Numbered from the stretch's first letter, positions 16,900 through 25,622 are shown. The stretch: 64,000 nt of DNA from an uncultured Coriobacteriaceae bacterium (GCA_948439405.1 CAOJNB010000007.1:1-64000), one strand, 5' to 3'. Notes: generated from the sequence alone by a model not told the origin. Translations and numbers: made by a program.

Positions 16900-17541
16900 C
16901 TAGGCGCGCGGGGCCTCGCCCTCGAGCTGGTAGTCGCCGGACTCGTCGACCTCCATCGTCTTCTTCGGCATCGGGTCGTGCACGAGGTCGGCGTCGACCT
17001 CGTCGTTGGTGGGCATGCGCGCGACATCGAGCTCGTCGGTGGGGTACTGGCCCTTCGCGGTGTAGACGGGGCAGGTCACCTTGAGGACCTGCAGGCGCCC
17101 CTTGTTCTTGTCGGTGACGGTGCGCAGGCGCGGCCAGCCGCAGTTGTCGAGCAGCGCGTTGATGCCGGTGAGCCAGGCCTGCTCGTCCTCGCCGCGGACG
17201 AGCTCCGCCGTCCCGTAGCCGATGACGCTGCGGTAGTCGTGCAGCTCCTTGCGGTAGCTCTTGTGGCCGATGCGGTTGAGGAAGGAGCCGGAGAACACCG
17301 CGACGCGCGGGTCGGCGGCGATGAGGTCGAACTTGTGGCCCTCCATGCCGCAGTGCAGGTAGAACACGAGGTCGTCGCCCTCCCAGGCGTAGCCGTAGTT
17401 CATCTGCAGGACGTAGGGGAAGGGCTCGTCGTGGAAGGCGATCGAGCACACGCACGTCATGCCGAGGATCTCGGAGATCTTGTCCCGGTCCGTGATGCGG
17501 CAGTGCTCGCGGTGCATGCGCAGGGTCGTGTGGTCGGTCAT
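16900..17541 (-). CDS. Pyridoxamine 5'-phosphate oxidase-family (flavin-binding split barrel) protein
   Basis: 213 residues. It contains RITDRDKISEIL, a Cys-rich CVCSIAF strand, YVLQMNYGY, YLHCGMEGHKFDLI and VIGYGTAELV, the pattern of NimA/PNPOx-like split-barrel proteins that bind FMN or haem. Many are nitroreductases or resistance proteins, but this is not evident from sequence here. A C-terminal tail of about 40 residues (GQYPTDELDVARMPTND onward) goes beyond the barrel. The ATG at 17541 is chosen since it opens the conserved domain; an upstream reading frame is open but has no ribosome site. Confidence 0.75.
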   Translation of the reverse strand: MTDHTTLRMHREHCRITDRDKISEILGMTCVCSIAFHDEPFPYVLQMNYGYAWEGDDLVFYLHCGMEGHKFDLIAADPRVAVFSGSFLNRIGHKSYRKELHDYRSVIGYGTAELVRGEDEQAWLTGINALLDNCGWPRLRTVTDKNKGRLQVLKVTCPVYTAKGQYPTDELDVARMPTNDEVDADLVHDPMPKKTMEVDESGDYQLEGEAPRA

Positions 17542-17597
17542 CCCGTCTTCCCTCCCGTGGTCGGCGCCCCAGGGCGCGGCGTCTGCGACGGGCACCA

Positions 17598-17647
17598 TGG
17601 TACGCTTGCCCGGGCCGTCCCGCCCGCGTCCGCGGCGGGCGGTTTTT
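17598..17647 (+). promoter_or_regulatory. Possible promoter and leader hairpin with T-run before the DUF3267-like gene
   Basis: TGG-TACGCT (17598-17606) resembles an extended -10. Directly downstream, 17620-17642 forms an 8-bp all-GC stem with a 7-base loop, followed by TTTTT (17643-17647), which is the textbook shape of an intrinsic terminator. It ends 17 bases before the GTG start at 17665, so it may attenuate that gene. No plus-strand gene lies upstream that would need it. Confidence 0.45.
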
Positions 17648-17664
17648 GGGGACGGAGGTGCGAC

Positions 17665-18201
17665 GTGCGTGAGATCTGCGAGCTCGACCTGTTCGGGGAC
17701 CGGGCGCTCCTGCGCCGGGTGCTCCATCTCTCCGTCGCGCTCCTCGTCGCCTGCGTGGCGCTGCTCGCGGCGCTGCTCCTCTGCGGCGTCGCGCCCGAGC
17801 GCCTCTCGCTTGCCTGGCTCGTCGCCTGCGCGGCCGCGACAGCCGCCTCCCTCGTCGTCCACGAGCTCGTCCACGGGGCGCTCTTCCGCCTGATGGGAGG
17901 GCCCGGCACGCGGGTGCGCTTCGGGGCCCGCGACGGGATGCTCTACGCGGCGGCCCCCGACCTCGTGCTGCGCGCGGGACGCTTCGTCGTCGTGGCCCTC
18001 GGGCCGACGCTGCTCGTCGACGCCGCGATCCTGGTTCTCGGCCTCGCCGTGCTCGACGCGCCCGTCGCGACCTGCCTCGCGCTCGCCATGCACCTCTCGG
18101 GGTGCGCGGGCGACCTGGTCTTCGCGCACGAGGTCGTGCGCGTGCGGGCCGACTTCGTGCAGGACTCGGGTGCGGGGATCCGCCTGTTCGCCGAGGACTG
18201 A
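17665..18201 (+). CDS. DUF3267-like membrane protein with HExxH-type motif
   Basis: 178 residues with four hydrophobic segments (about 22-42, 50-70, 100-125, 128-150). The second ends in VHELVHGALF, an HExxH motif placed at a membrane edge as in DUF3267 and related putative membrane zincins. No other catalytic feature is evident. The GTG start at 17665 has GGAGG six bases upstream; no ATG is available at the right place. Divergent from the split-barrel gene. A role in membrane proteolysis is only a family-level inference. Confidence 0.65.
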   Translation: MREICELDLFGDRALLRRVLHLSVALLVACVALLAALLLCGVAPERLSLAWLVACAAATAASLVVHELVHGALFRLMGGPGTRVRFGARDGMLYAAAPDLVLRAGRFVVVALGPTLLVDAAILVLGLAVLDAPVATCLALAMHLSGCAGDLVFAHEVVRVRADFVQDSGAGIRLFAED

Positions 18202-18237
18202 GGTCTCTCGCACGCCGGGTGTGCCCTCGGTAAAGGG

Positions 18238-18268
18238 GGACGGCCCCCGCGGGGCGCGGGGGCCGTCC
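18238..18268. terminator. Bidirectional terminator between convergent genes
   Basis: 13-bp perfect stem GGACGGCCCCCGC with its complement and loop GGGGC, between the DUF3267-like gene (plus) and the first PTS gene (minus). It can serve both. Confidence 0.65.
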
Positions 18269-18307
18269 GTGCGCCCGGGTCGGGCGCGGGGTTCCTTGCG
18301 GTCGTCG

Positions 18308-19942
18308 CTAGCAGAGGCCGACGAGGGCGAGGATGATGCCGATGCCGATCATGGCGAAGGAGATCCACTGGATCTGCTGCGTGACGTTGCGGAGCACGAA
18401 GTACACCGCGAAGATCAGCAGCAGCGGCAGCAGGCCCGGGATGATGGAGTCCAGGGTGGCCTGGGCCTCCTCGTTGATGAGGGCCAGCTTGACGTAGGAG
18501 CTGCCGAGGGCGCCCATCATCATCATGCCGATCATCGAGGCGCACTCGATGAGGCGGTCGATGAGGCCCGAGGTGAACAGGTTGCCCAGGGCGGTGCGGC
18601 CGACGCGGTAGCCGAGGTTCGTGAAGAACAGGCCCTCGGCGACGGTGACGATCGGGAAGCCGATCGCGACCGGCAGGACGCCGGCGGGGTTGCCCGCGGA
18701 GCAGGCCTCCATGCCGAGGCCGATGAACAGGTAGAACAGGATGGACCAGTCGATGGTGTCGCCGACGCCGGCCATCGGGCCCATGAAGCCGATCTTGACG
18801 CCGTTGATGGAGGCGGTGGCCTCCTCGTCGGTCATGGCGTTGGTGACGGCCTGCTCCTCCTCCATGGCGAGGGCGACGCCGAGCACCGAGGAGCCCCAGA
18901 TGCCCGAGGTGTTGAAGTACATGGCCTCGCGCTCGAGGGCGGCGGCGAGCTTCTCCTTGTTCTCCTCGCCCGGGTAGAGCTTCTTGAGGGCGGGGACCAT
19001 GGCGGCGCAGCAGGAGATGCCCTGCATGCGCTGGTAGGAGTGGGACATCTCGGTGAAGAACCACCAACGCAGGAACAGCTTGTTGACGTCGCCGGTGGTG
19101 AGGACGTGCTCGGCCTCGGCGGCCTCCTCGTCCTCGTCGTCGAAGTCGTCGTCATCGCCCTTGACCTGCTCGACGACGTCCATGCGGAAGAACGTGACGA
19201 ACAGGCAGACGCAGATGCCGAAGATGGCGCAGGCCATGACGGACAGGCCGCCGTACTGGACCATGAAGTAGCCGATCATGAACAGCGGGACGTAGGTCGG
19301 CTTGCCGATCATGAGGATCGTGGTCGCGAAGCCGAGGGCGGGCAGCATGCCGCCGGCGACCTCGAGGCCGTGGGTGAGCCAGGTCGGCAGGGCGTTCAGG
19401 ACGCCCTCGACGAAGCTGGAGCCCAGGTAGATCGACAGGAACATGACCGTGAAGCCGAGGATGGCCTTGATCGCGGTCGGGATCCAGATGCCCCACAGCA
19501 TGACGCCGCGAGTGTCGGACACCTCGCAGCGCTTGTCGACGACGTCGACGAAGAAGCCGCAGATGATGTAGCGCAGGATGCCGAGCAGGGCGAACAGCAG
19601 GCCGACGGGCACGGCGAGGGCGACGGCCTGGGAGCTCGTCATGCCCTGGGTGCACAGCCACACCGGGATGCCGACGCAGCCGGCGGCGACCTGGTCGGTC
19701 GGGATGTTGCCGCCCGGCGAGATCAGGCCGAGGTAGATGGCCTGGATCGTGGCGCCGAGAATCATGCACTCCTCCATGCGGCCCGAGACCAGGCCGAAGA
19801 GGAAGCCCGCGAAGATCGGGCGGGAGATGCCGGCGTAGAACGTGTAGCCCAGGTACGTGAAGTACGTGAGCGAGTACAGGAGGGCGCCCGTGAGCGCCAG
19901 CGCCAGTACGTTCGTCGACGCCACATCGTTAACTAGCTCCAT
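18308..19942 (-). CDS. PTS mannose/fructose/sorbose-family EIIC-EIID fusion permease (copy 1)
   Basis: 544-residue membrane protein joining two subunits that are normally separate. Residues 1-260 are EIIC (MELVNDVASTN, GRMEECMILGATIQAIYLG, SPGGNIPTDQ, PVWLC). Residues 261-280 are a very acidic linker (GDDDDFDDEDEE). Residues 281-544 are EIID (LTTGDVNKLFLRWW, HSYQRMQ, PALKKLYP, MYFNT, GPMAGVGDTIDW, ending LALVGLC). Together they form the sugar channel of a mannose-type PTS; EIIA/EIIB phosphorelay partners must lie elsewhere. ATG 19942 has AAGGAGG upstream. One of three paralogues in a row, each with its own intergenic region. Confidence 0.9.
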   Translation of the reverse strand: MELVNDVASTNVLALALTGALLYSLTYFTYLGYTFYAGISRPIFAGFLFGLVSGRMEECMILGATIQAIYLGLISPGGNIPTDQVAAGCVGIPVWLCTQGMTSSQAVALAVPVGLLFALLGILRYIICGFFVDVVDKRCEVSDTRGVMLWGIWIPTAIKAILGFTVMFLSIYLGSSFVEGVLNALPTWLTHGLEVAGGMLPALGFATTILMIGKPTYVPLFMIGYFMVQYGGLSVMACAIFGICVCLFVTFFRMDVVEQVKGDDDDFDDEDEEAAEAEHVLTTGDVNKLFLRWWFFTEMSHSYQRMQGISCCAAMVPALKKLYPGEENKEKLAAALEREAMYFNTSGIWGSSVLGVALAMEEEQAVTNAMTDEEATASINGVKIGFMGPMAGVGDTIDWSILFYLFIGLGMEACSAGNPAGVLPVAIGFPIVTVAEGLFFTNLGYRVGRTALGNLFTSGLIDRLIECASMIGMMMMGALGSSYVKLALINEEAQATLDSIIPGLLPLLLIFAVYFVLRNVTQQIQWISFAMIGIGIILALVGLC

Positions 19943-20263
19943 GGAATCCTCCTTAGAAGCTATGACCGATAATCCCCCGACGGGTGTCGGGAGGCGATGT
20001 TCCCTCCGGGGGCCCGGCGCGTCGGCACGCGCTCCCCGAAGGTGGTTGCCGCCCGTCATGATAGACGTCTCACGGGGCGTTTTGTCAGGAAATGTCTCAT
20101 TGGGATGCCGTCCGGCGCCCGTCTGGCTGCGACCCAGGTCATGTCTCCTTGACCTGCACGCGCATCATGCGCCCAAGCAGCTGCCGGGGCGCGCGACGGG
20201 GCGGCCCCGGAGGACCGCCCCGCGCAGGGCCTCCCGGCGGGAGGCCGCGTCATGCGGGCATGG
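19943..20263. other. Intergenic region with promoter of PTS copy 1 and terminator of PTS copy 2
   Basis: About 320 bases without a gene. For copy 1, a weak minus-strand promoter can be read: CTGACA (20088-20083) and TATCAT (20063-20058), with a 19-base spacer. TTGCCGC at 20046-20052 is the only trace here of the element seen upstream of copies 2 and 3. The part near 20200-20246 holds GC hairpins after the copy 2 stop. Confidence 0.4.
20228..20246 (-). terminator. Hairpin after PTS copy 2
   Basis: Perfect 8-bp stem GGCCTCCC-GGC-GGGAGGCC lies 17 bases beyond the minus-strand stop. A second GC stem (GGGGCGG...CCGCCCC) follows near 20199-20221. Together they probably end the copy 2 transcript. 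Confidence 0.5.
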
Positions 20264-21898
20264 CTAGCAGATTCCGACGAGGGCGAGCAGCAGGCCGACG
20301 GCGATGATGCCGAGGCTGATCCACTGCATCTGCTGGGTGAGCTTCACCAGTACGAAGTAGACGGCGAAGATCGCCACGAGCGGCAGCAAGCCCGGGATGA
20401 TGCTGTCGAGCGTCGCCTGGGCGTCCTCGCTCGCAAGGGCGAGCTTGACGTAGGAGGAGCCCAGCGCGCCCATCATCATCATGCCGATCATCGACGCGCA
20501 CTCGATGAGGCGGTCGATCATGCCGGAGGCGAAGAGGTTGCCGAGCGCCACGCGGCCGAGCCGGTAGCCCAGGTTCGTGAAGAACAGGCCCTCGGCGATC
20601 GTGACCAGCGGGAAGCCGATGAGCAGCGGCAGGACGCCGACGGGGTTGCCGGCCGAGCAGGCGGGCATGCCGAGGCCGATGAGCAGGTAGAGCAGGATGC
20701 CCCAGTCGATGGTGTCGCCGACGCCGGCGAAGGGTCCCATGAAGCCGATCTTGAGGCCGTTGATCGAGGCGGTCGCGTCCTCCTCGCTCATGGCGCCCGT
20801 GATCGCCTGCTCCTCCTCCATGGCCAGCGCGACGCCGAGCGCGGAGGAGCCCCAGATGCCCTGGGTGTTGAAGTACATCATCTCGCGGTGCAGCGCGGAG
20901 ACGAAGCGCTGGCGGTTCTCCTCGCCCGGGTACATCTTCTTGAGCGAGGGCATCATCGCGCAGCACAGCGCGAGCGCCTGCATGCGCTGGTAGGAGTGCG
21001 GCATCTCGCAGTAGACCCACCAGCGGATGAAGAAGCCGTTCACGTCGCCCGTGCCGAGGATGTGCTTCGGCTCGCCGCCGGAGGCCTCGTCGTCCTCGAA
21101 CTCGTCATCGTCGTCGCCGGCGATCTGCTCGGCGAGGTCGAGGCGGAAGAAGGTCACGAACAGGCACACGCAGATCGCGAAGATCGCGCAGGCCATCACG
21201 GAGAGGGCGCCGTACTGGACCATGAAGTAGCCGATCATGAACAGCGGGATGTAGGTGGGGCGTCCGATGATCATGAGCGTGAGGCCGAAGCCGAGGGCGG
21301 GCAGGATGCCGCCGGCGACCTCGAGGCCGTGGGTGAGCCACTCGGGCAGGACCTCGAGCAGGCCCTGGACGAAGTTGGAGCCTAGGTAGATCGAGGAGAA
21401 CATGAGGGTGAAGGCCAGCAGGAACTTGATGATCTGCGGCCACACGAGGACGTTCATGAAGATGCCGCGGGTGTTCGCCTCGTCGGCGCAGCGCTCGGCG
21501 GGCTCGACGAAGAACCCGCAGATCAGGTAGCGCACGATCGTGAGGATCGCGAACAGCAGGCCGACGGGCACCGCGAGGGCGACCGCGTGGGAGACGGTCA
21601 TGCCCTCGGTGCACAGCCAGACCGGGATGCCGACGCAGGCGGCCGCGCCCGGGTCCGTGGGCACGTTGCCGCCGGGGGTGATGAGGCCGAGGTAGAGCGA
21701 CTCGATGCTGGCGCCCAGCACCATGCACTCCTCCATGCGCCCTGACACGGCGCCGAACAGCACGGCGCAGGTGATGGGCCGCACGGCCGGGTTCATGAGC
21801 GTGTAGCACAGGCCGATGCCCCAGAAGGCGTACCAGATGCCTCCCACGATGGCCAGGGCGAGGATGTTCGTTGACGCGACTTCGTTGACGAGCTCCAC
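20264..21898 (-). CDS. PTS mannose/fructose/sorbose-family EIIC-EIID fusion permease (copy 2)
   Basis: 544 residues with the same architecture as copy 1: EIIC (MELVNEVASTN, GRMEECMVLGASIESLYLG, TPGGNVPTDPG), an acidic linker (GDDDDEFEDDEAS), then EIID (LGTGDVNGFFIRWW, HSYQRMQ, PSLKKMYP, GPFAGVGDTIDWGILLYL). It is closer to copy 3 than to copy 1, sharing for example CTEGM, YLICGFFV/YLINGLFV and GLKIGFMGPFAG. Differences cluster in the extracellular and loop parts of EIIC, so the paralogues may differ in sugar preference. Start ATG 21898 is preceded by GGAAGGGAA. No cytosolic PTS subunit gene lies nearby. Confidence 0.9.
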   Translation of the reverse strand: MELVNEVASTNILALAIVGGIWYAFWGIGLCYTLMNPAVRPITCAVLFGAVSGRMEECMVLGASIESLYLGLITPGGNVPTDPGAAACVGIPVWLCTEGMTVSHAVALAVPVGLLFAILTIVRYLICGFFVEPAERCADEANTRGIFMNVLVWPQIIKFLLAFTLMFSSIYLGSNFVQGLLEVLPEWLTHGLEVAGGILPALGFGLTLMIIGRPTYIPLFMIGYFMVQYGALSVMACAIFAICVCLFVTFFRLDLAEQIAGDDDDEFEDDEASGGEPKHILGTGDVNGFFIRWWVYCEMPHSYQRMQALALCCAMMPSLKKMYPGEENRQRFVSALHREMMYFNTQGIWGSSALGVALAMEEEQAITGAMSEEDATASINGLKIGFMGPFAGVGDTIDWGILLYLLIGLGMPACSAGNPVGVLPLLIGFPLVTIAEGLFFTNLGYRLGRVALGNLFASGMIDRLIECASMIGMMMMGALGSSYVKLALASEDAQATLDSIIPGLLPLVAIFAVYFVLVKLTQQMQWISLGIIAVGLLLALVGIC

Positions 21899-22002
21899 AG
21901 CGTTCCCTTCCTTCGGCTCGGGGTCCCATCCGTCTGCATGGGACCGTCACGGAAGGAGCGTCGCTCGCCTCGGGCGTGCCCGTCCCGCCGGGGACGATTG
22001 GT

Positions 22003-22024
22003 GCAATGCGCTGCCGCAATGGTG
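22003..22024 (-). promoter_or_regulatory. Conserved element upstream of PTS copy 2
   Basis: The element (GCAATGCGCTGCCGCAATGG plus TG on the plus strand) starts about 105 bases before the copy 2 ATG. It matches 23939-23960, upstream of copy 3, at 19 of 22 positions. It contains inverted halves ATTGCGGCA/TGCCGCAAT, suggesting a dimeric regulator site. Confidence 0.45.
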
Positions 22025-22137
22025 CACCACGGCGCGCGGCGGCCCGATCCGTCCGGCCGCCCCGTTCCCGCAAGCGGTCGCGCATGCGGCCGGCGCGGTC
22101 CGATTCCCTCGGCGAGCGGCGCGCCCGGAGGCACGAC

Positions 22138-22174
22138 GGGACCGCGGCTCCGCATCGGTCGGGGCCGCGGTCCC
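22138..22174 (-). terminator. Hairpin after PTS copy 3
   Basis: Perfect 11-bp stem GGGACCGCGGC/GCCGCGGTCCC, 43 bases beyond the minus-strand stop of copy 3, with a 15-base loop. Confidence 0.5.
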
Positions 22175-22216
22175 AGGTGCCGTCGCGTCAGACGGGCATG
22201 GGTCCTGTCGCGCGCG

Positions 22217-23845
22217 CTAGCAGAGCCCGACGAGGGCGAGCAGCAGGCCGACGATGATGATGCCGAGGCTGATCCACTGCATCTGCTGGGTGACGTTCTT
22301 CAGGATGAAGTACACCAGGAAGATGGCGACGAGCGGCAGCAGGCCGGGGATGATGCTGTCGAGCGTGGCCTGCGCCTCCTCGTTGGCGAGGGACAGGCTC
22401 ACGTACGAGGAGCCCAGAGCGCCCATCATCATCATGCCGATCATCGAGGCGCATTCGATGAGACGGTCGATCATGCCGGACGCGAAGAGCTGGCCGAGGG
22501 CCGCACGACCGAGCCGGTATCCGAGGTTGGTGAGGAACAGCCCCTCGACGATGGTGATGATGGGGAATCCGACGAGAACGGGGAGGATGCCTATCGGGTT
22601 GCCGGCGGAGCAGGCGGGCATGCCGATCCCGATGAGCAGGTAGAGCAGGATGCCCCAGTCGATGGTGTCGCCGACGCCGGCGAAGGGTCCCATGAAGCCG
22701 ATCTTGAGGCCGTTGATCGAGGCGGTCGCGTCCTCCTCGCTCATCGCGCCGCTGATTGCCTGCTCTTCCTCCATCGCCAGCGCGACGCCGAGAGAAGAGG
22801 CCCCCCAGATTCCCTGGGTGTTGAAGTACATGAGCTCGCGGTGCAGCGCGGAGACGAAGCGCTCGCGGTTCTCCTCGCCCGGGTACATCTTCTTGAGCGC
22901 GGGAATCATCGCGCAGCAGACCGCGACGGCCTGCATTCGCTGGTAGGAGTGGGGAATCTCGCAGAAGACCCACCAGCGCATGAAGAACCGGTTGACGTCG
23001 CCGCCCGAAAGGATGTGACGGACCTCGGGCTCGTCCTCTTCCTCGACGTCGTCGAAATCGTCATCTCCGGAGATCTGCTCCGCCAGGTCAAGCCTGAAGA
23101 ACGTGATGAACAGGCAGATGCAGATGGCAAAGATGGCGCATGCCATGATCGAGAGGGCCCCGTACTGGACCATGAAGTACCCGATGAGGAACAGGGGGAT
23201 GTACGTGGGCCGCCCGATGATCATGAGCGTGAGCGCGAAGCCGAGGGCGGGAAGGATGCCGCCGGCCACCTCGAGGCCATGGGTGAGCCACTCGGGAAGG
23301 ACGTCGAGCGTGCCCTGCACGAAGCTCGACCCGAGGTAGATCGAAGCAAACATGAGCGCAAAGCTCAGCGCGATCGCGATCGCCGTATTGAGAGTCAAGC
23401 CGTAGAAGTACATGCCGCGCGTATCCGCCTTGCTGGCGCATCGTTCGACCGTATCGACAAACAGGCCGTTGATGAGGTAGCGGACGATGGTCAGCAGGGC
23501 GAAGAGCAGCCCGACCGGGACGGCAAGCGCGACGGCGTGGGTCATCGACATCCCCTCGGTGCACAGCCAGACCGGGATGCCGACGCAGGCCGCGGCCGTG
23601 TAGTCCGTGGGAACGTTTCCTCCTGGGGAAATGATGCCGAGATACAGCGACTCAATGGAGGCGCCCAGAATCATGCACTCCTCCATGCGTCCCGACACCA
23701 GGCCGAACACGGCTGCGCACACGATTGGCCTGCAAGGCCCCCAGATCGTATAGGTGATCTGAAGGCGCCAGATTGCGTACCAGATGCCGCCGGCAATCGC
23801 CAACGCGAGCACGTTCGTCGACGCAGCCTCGTTTACGAGTTCCAA
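22217..23845 (-). CDS. PTS mannose/fructose/sorbose-family EIIC-EIID fusion permease (copy 3)
   Basis: 542 residues, with EIIC, an acidic linker (GDDDFDDVEEEDE) and EIID in the same order as copies 1 and 2. A TTG start at 23845 is proposed: it aligns exactly with the MELVNxxASTN start of the other copies and has GAGAGGGGG upstream. The frame stays open further upstream but that sequence is unlike any PTS protein. Codon use is slightly more relaxed (more A/T at third positions) than in copies 1 and 2, hinting at a separate origin or slower adaptation. Sugar unknown; partners EIIA/EIIB are not in this window. Confidence 0.87.
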   Translation of the reverse strand: MELVNEAASTNVLALAIAGGIWYAIWRLQITYTIWGPCRPIVCAAVFGLVSGRMEECMILGASIESLYLGIISPGGNVPTDYTAAACVGIPVWLCTEGMSMTHAVALAVPVGLLFALLTIVRYLINGLFVDTVERCASKADTRGMYFYGLTLNTAIAIALSFALMFASIYLGSSFVQGTLDVLPEWLTHGLEVAGGILPALGFALTLMIIGRPTYIPLFLIGYFMVQYGALSIMACAIFAICICLFITFFRLDLAEQISGDDDFDDVEEEDEPEVRHILSGGDVNRFFMRWWVFCEIPHSYQRMQAVAVCCAMIPALKKMYPGEENRERFVSALHRELMYFNTQGIWGASSLGVALAMEEEQAISGAMSEEDATASINGLKIGFMGPFAGVGDTIDWGILLYLLIGIGMPACSAGNPIGILPVLVGFPIITIVEGLFLTNLGYRLGRAALGQLFASGMIDRLIECASMIGMMMMGALGSSYVSLSLANEEAQATLDSIIPGLLPLVAIFLVYFILKNVTQQMQWISLGIIIVGLLLALVGLC

Positions 23846-23938
23846 GAGAACCCCCTCTCGTCTCGGCAGCTTCCCCCGTCGCGTCCGAAGGGGTACGGCT
23901 TTCGCCTCTTGATGCCTGTCGATCAGATCGGTATTGCC

Positions 23939-23960
23939 GCAATACGTTGCCGCTATGGTG
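23939..23960 (-). promoter_or_regulatory. Conserved element upstream of PTS copy 3
   Basis: Second copy of the 22-base element at 22003-22024. Here it reads as two near-direct repeats, TTGCCGCAAT and TTGCCGCTAT, spanning 23934-23956, and starts about 94 bases before the TTG start. Confidence 0.45.
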
Positions 23961-24130
23961 GACTCGTCAGGAATTTGGTCACGACGCGGAGCCCCGTGCG
24001 GGAGGCGAATGGTAGCGGGGGGCGTGACTGGTAAACATATAAGACATTTCATGACAACTCGGTCCCGCCGACACCTGTCGTCTGCGCATCTCGTGCCACC
24101 TTGCGACGCCGCGTCGCCCACATGACCTGA

Positions 24131-24139
24131 TGCTACAAT
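24131..24139 (+). promoter_or_regulatory. Extended -10 promoter for the CoA-transferase gene
   Basis: TGC-TACAAT at 24131-24139 is a strong extended -10, 83 bases ahead of the ATG. No matching -35 is needed or seen. Confidence 0.6.
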
Positions 24140-24222
24140 TCGAATGTTGCTGGGAAGGCCTCGCGTCGCGGCGCCGTCCGCCCGCACCGGGCCTCACATG
24201 CTTTCTAGAAGGGAAGGCGCGC

Positions 24223-25569
24223 ATGGACTATCAGGAGCTCTACGCCAGCAAGCTCGTGTCCGCCGAGAAGGCGGCCGCGCTCGTCAAGTCCGGGGACTGG
24301 GTGGACATGGGCTGGTGCGTCACGACGCCCCAGGCCTTCGACGCGGCGCTTGCCAAGCGCCTGCCCGAGCTCGAGGACGTCAAGTTCCGGGGCGGCATCC
24401 TGTGCTGGGAGCCGGAGATCTTCAAGATCGAGAACCCGCGCGAGCACTTCAGCTGGAACAGCTGGCACATGGGCGGCATCGAGCGCCGCGCCTGCTCGGC
24501 CGGCTTCGGCTTCTACTCGCCGCTGCGCTACTCCGAGCTCCCGCGCTACTACCGCGACATGGCCGAGCCCGTGAACGTGGCCTGCATGCAGGTCTCGCCC
24601 ATGGACAAGCACGGCTTCTTCAGCTTCGGCCCCTCCGCGAGCCACCTCGCCGAGGTCTGCCGCAAGGCTGACGTCGTGATCGTCGAGGTCAACCAGAACA
24701 TGCCGCGCTGCCTCGGCGGCTTCGACGAGGGCATCAACGTCGCCGACGTCGACATGGTCATCGAGGGCGAGAACCCGCCGATGGGCATCCTGGGCGGGGG
24801 CGGCGAGCCCACCGAGGTCGACAAGGCCGTCGCCAACCTCATCGTCCCCGAGATCCCCGACGGCGCCTGCCTGCAGCTCGGCATCGGCGGCATGCCCAAC
24901 ACCATCGGCGCCATGATCGCCGAGAGCGACCTGAAGGACCTCGGCGTCCACACCGAGATGTACGTCGACGCCTTCGTCGACATCGCCCGTGCCGGCAAGA
25001 TCACCGGCCGCAACAAGGCGATCGACCGCGGCCGCCAGGCGTACGCCTTCGCCGCCGGCACCCAGAAGCTCTACGACTACCTGGACGACAACCCCGAGTG
25101 CATGAGCGCGCCGGTGAGCTACACCAACGACGTGCGCACCATCGCCCAGCTGGACAACTTCGTCTCCATCAACAACGCGGTGGACATCGACCTGTTCGGC
25201 CAAGTGAGCTCCGAGTCCTCCGGCACCAAGCCGATCTCGGGCGCCGGCGGCCAGCAGGACTTCGTGCTCGGCGCCTACCTCTCCGAGGGCGGCAAAAGCT
25301 TCATCTGCCTGTCGTCCACCTTCACCAACAAGCGCACCGGCGAGGTCCAGAGCCGCATCCGCCCGACGCTCGTCCCGGGCTCCGCGGTCACCGACACCCG
25401 CACCAACGTCATGTACGTGGTGACGGAGTACGGCATGGTCAACCTCAAGGGCACCTGCGCCTGGGAGCGCGCCGAGAAGCTCATCTCGATTGCGCACCCG
25501 GACTTCCGCGACGACCTCGTCAAGGAGGCCGAGGCCATGGGCGTGTGGAGGTACACCAACAAGCGATAG
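24223..25569 (+). CDS. Butyryl-CoA:acetate CoA-transferase-like (acetyl-CoA hydrolase/transferase family)
   Basis: 448-residue CoA-transferase. It would move CoA from butyryl-CoA to acetate, releasing butyrate. Family features include VDMGW near the N-terminus, [58 protein letters not shown] and [10 protein letters not shown]. It lies next to the complete beta-oxidation-reversal set, which supports the butyryl role over 4-hydroxybutyrate or acetyl-CoA hydrolase activity. ATG 24223 has GAAGGGAAGG upstream. A perfect palindrome between it and thl may partly separate it from the operon, so it can be expressed alone from its own promoter. Confidence 0.85.
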   Translation: MDYQELYASKLVSAEKAAALVKSGDWVDMGWCVTTPQAFDAALAKRLPELEDVKFRGGILCWEPEIFKIENPREHFSWNSWHMGGIERRACSAGFGFYSPLRYSELPRYYRDMAEPVNVACMQVSPMDKHGFFSFGPSASHLAEVCRKADVVIVEVNQNMPRCLGGFDEGINVADVDMVIEGENPPMGILGGGGEPTEVDKAVANLIVPEIPDGACLQLGIGGMPNTIGAMIAESDLKDLGVHTEMYVDAFVDIARAGKITGRNKAIDRGRQAYAFAAGTQKLYDYLDDNPECMSAPVSYTNDVRTIAQLDNFVSINNAVDIDLFGQVSSESSGTKPISGAGGQQDFVLGAYLSEGGKSFICLSSTFTNKRTGEVQSRIRPTLVPGSAVTDTRTNVMYVVTEYGMVNLKGTCAWERAEKLISIAHPDFRDDLVKEAEAMGVWRYTNKR

Positions 25570-25588
25570 GCCCGAAATCGCATCCGTC

Positions 25589-25616
25589 CCAGGGGCGCCG
25601 GCGCCGGCGCCCCTGG
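25589..25616 (+). terminator. 28-base perfect palindrome between the CoA-transferase and thl genes
   Basis: CCAGGGGCGCCGGC and its complement form a fully self-complementary 28-base sequence, 20 bases after the stop. Most likely the terminator of the CoA-transferase gene; it also abuts the next promoter. Confidence 0.55.
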
Positions 25617-25622
25617 TACAGT
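25614..25622 (+). promoter_or_regulatory. Possible extended -10 for the thl-crt-hbd-bcd-etfBA operon
   Basis: TGG-TACAGT overlaps the right edge of the palindrome, 86 bases before the thl ATG. If real, the operon has its own start independent of the CoA-transferase promoter. Confidence 0.35.

Larger units (their letters stand above)
21899..22216. other. Intergenic region upstream of PTS copy 2 with a conserved element
   Basis: About 318 bases without a gene. Contains a 22-base element at 22003-22024 that recurs upstream of PTS copy 3 (19 of 22 identical) at a similar distance from the start codon. Toward its right end are the hairpin and terminator of PTS copy 3. Confidence 0.5.
23846..24222. 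other. Divergent intergenic region between PTS copy 3 and the CoA-transferase gene
   Basis: 377 bases without a gene. From left to right: the leader of PTS copy 3, the conserved element at 23939-23960, an AT-rich patch (24030-24060) that could hold the PTS promoter, and an extended -10 promoter at 24131-24139 for the CoA-transferase. Confidence 0.5.

Noticed and set aside
22003..22024. Sigma-54 promoter for the PTS genes (mannose-family PTS are often LevR/sigma-54 controlled).
   Set aside because: On the gene strand GGCA...TTGC is present in both elements, but the spacing between GG and GC is 9, not the required 10, in both. No sigma-54 activator gene is nearby.
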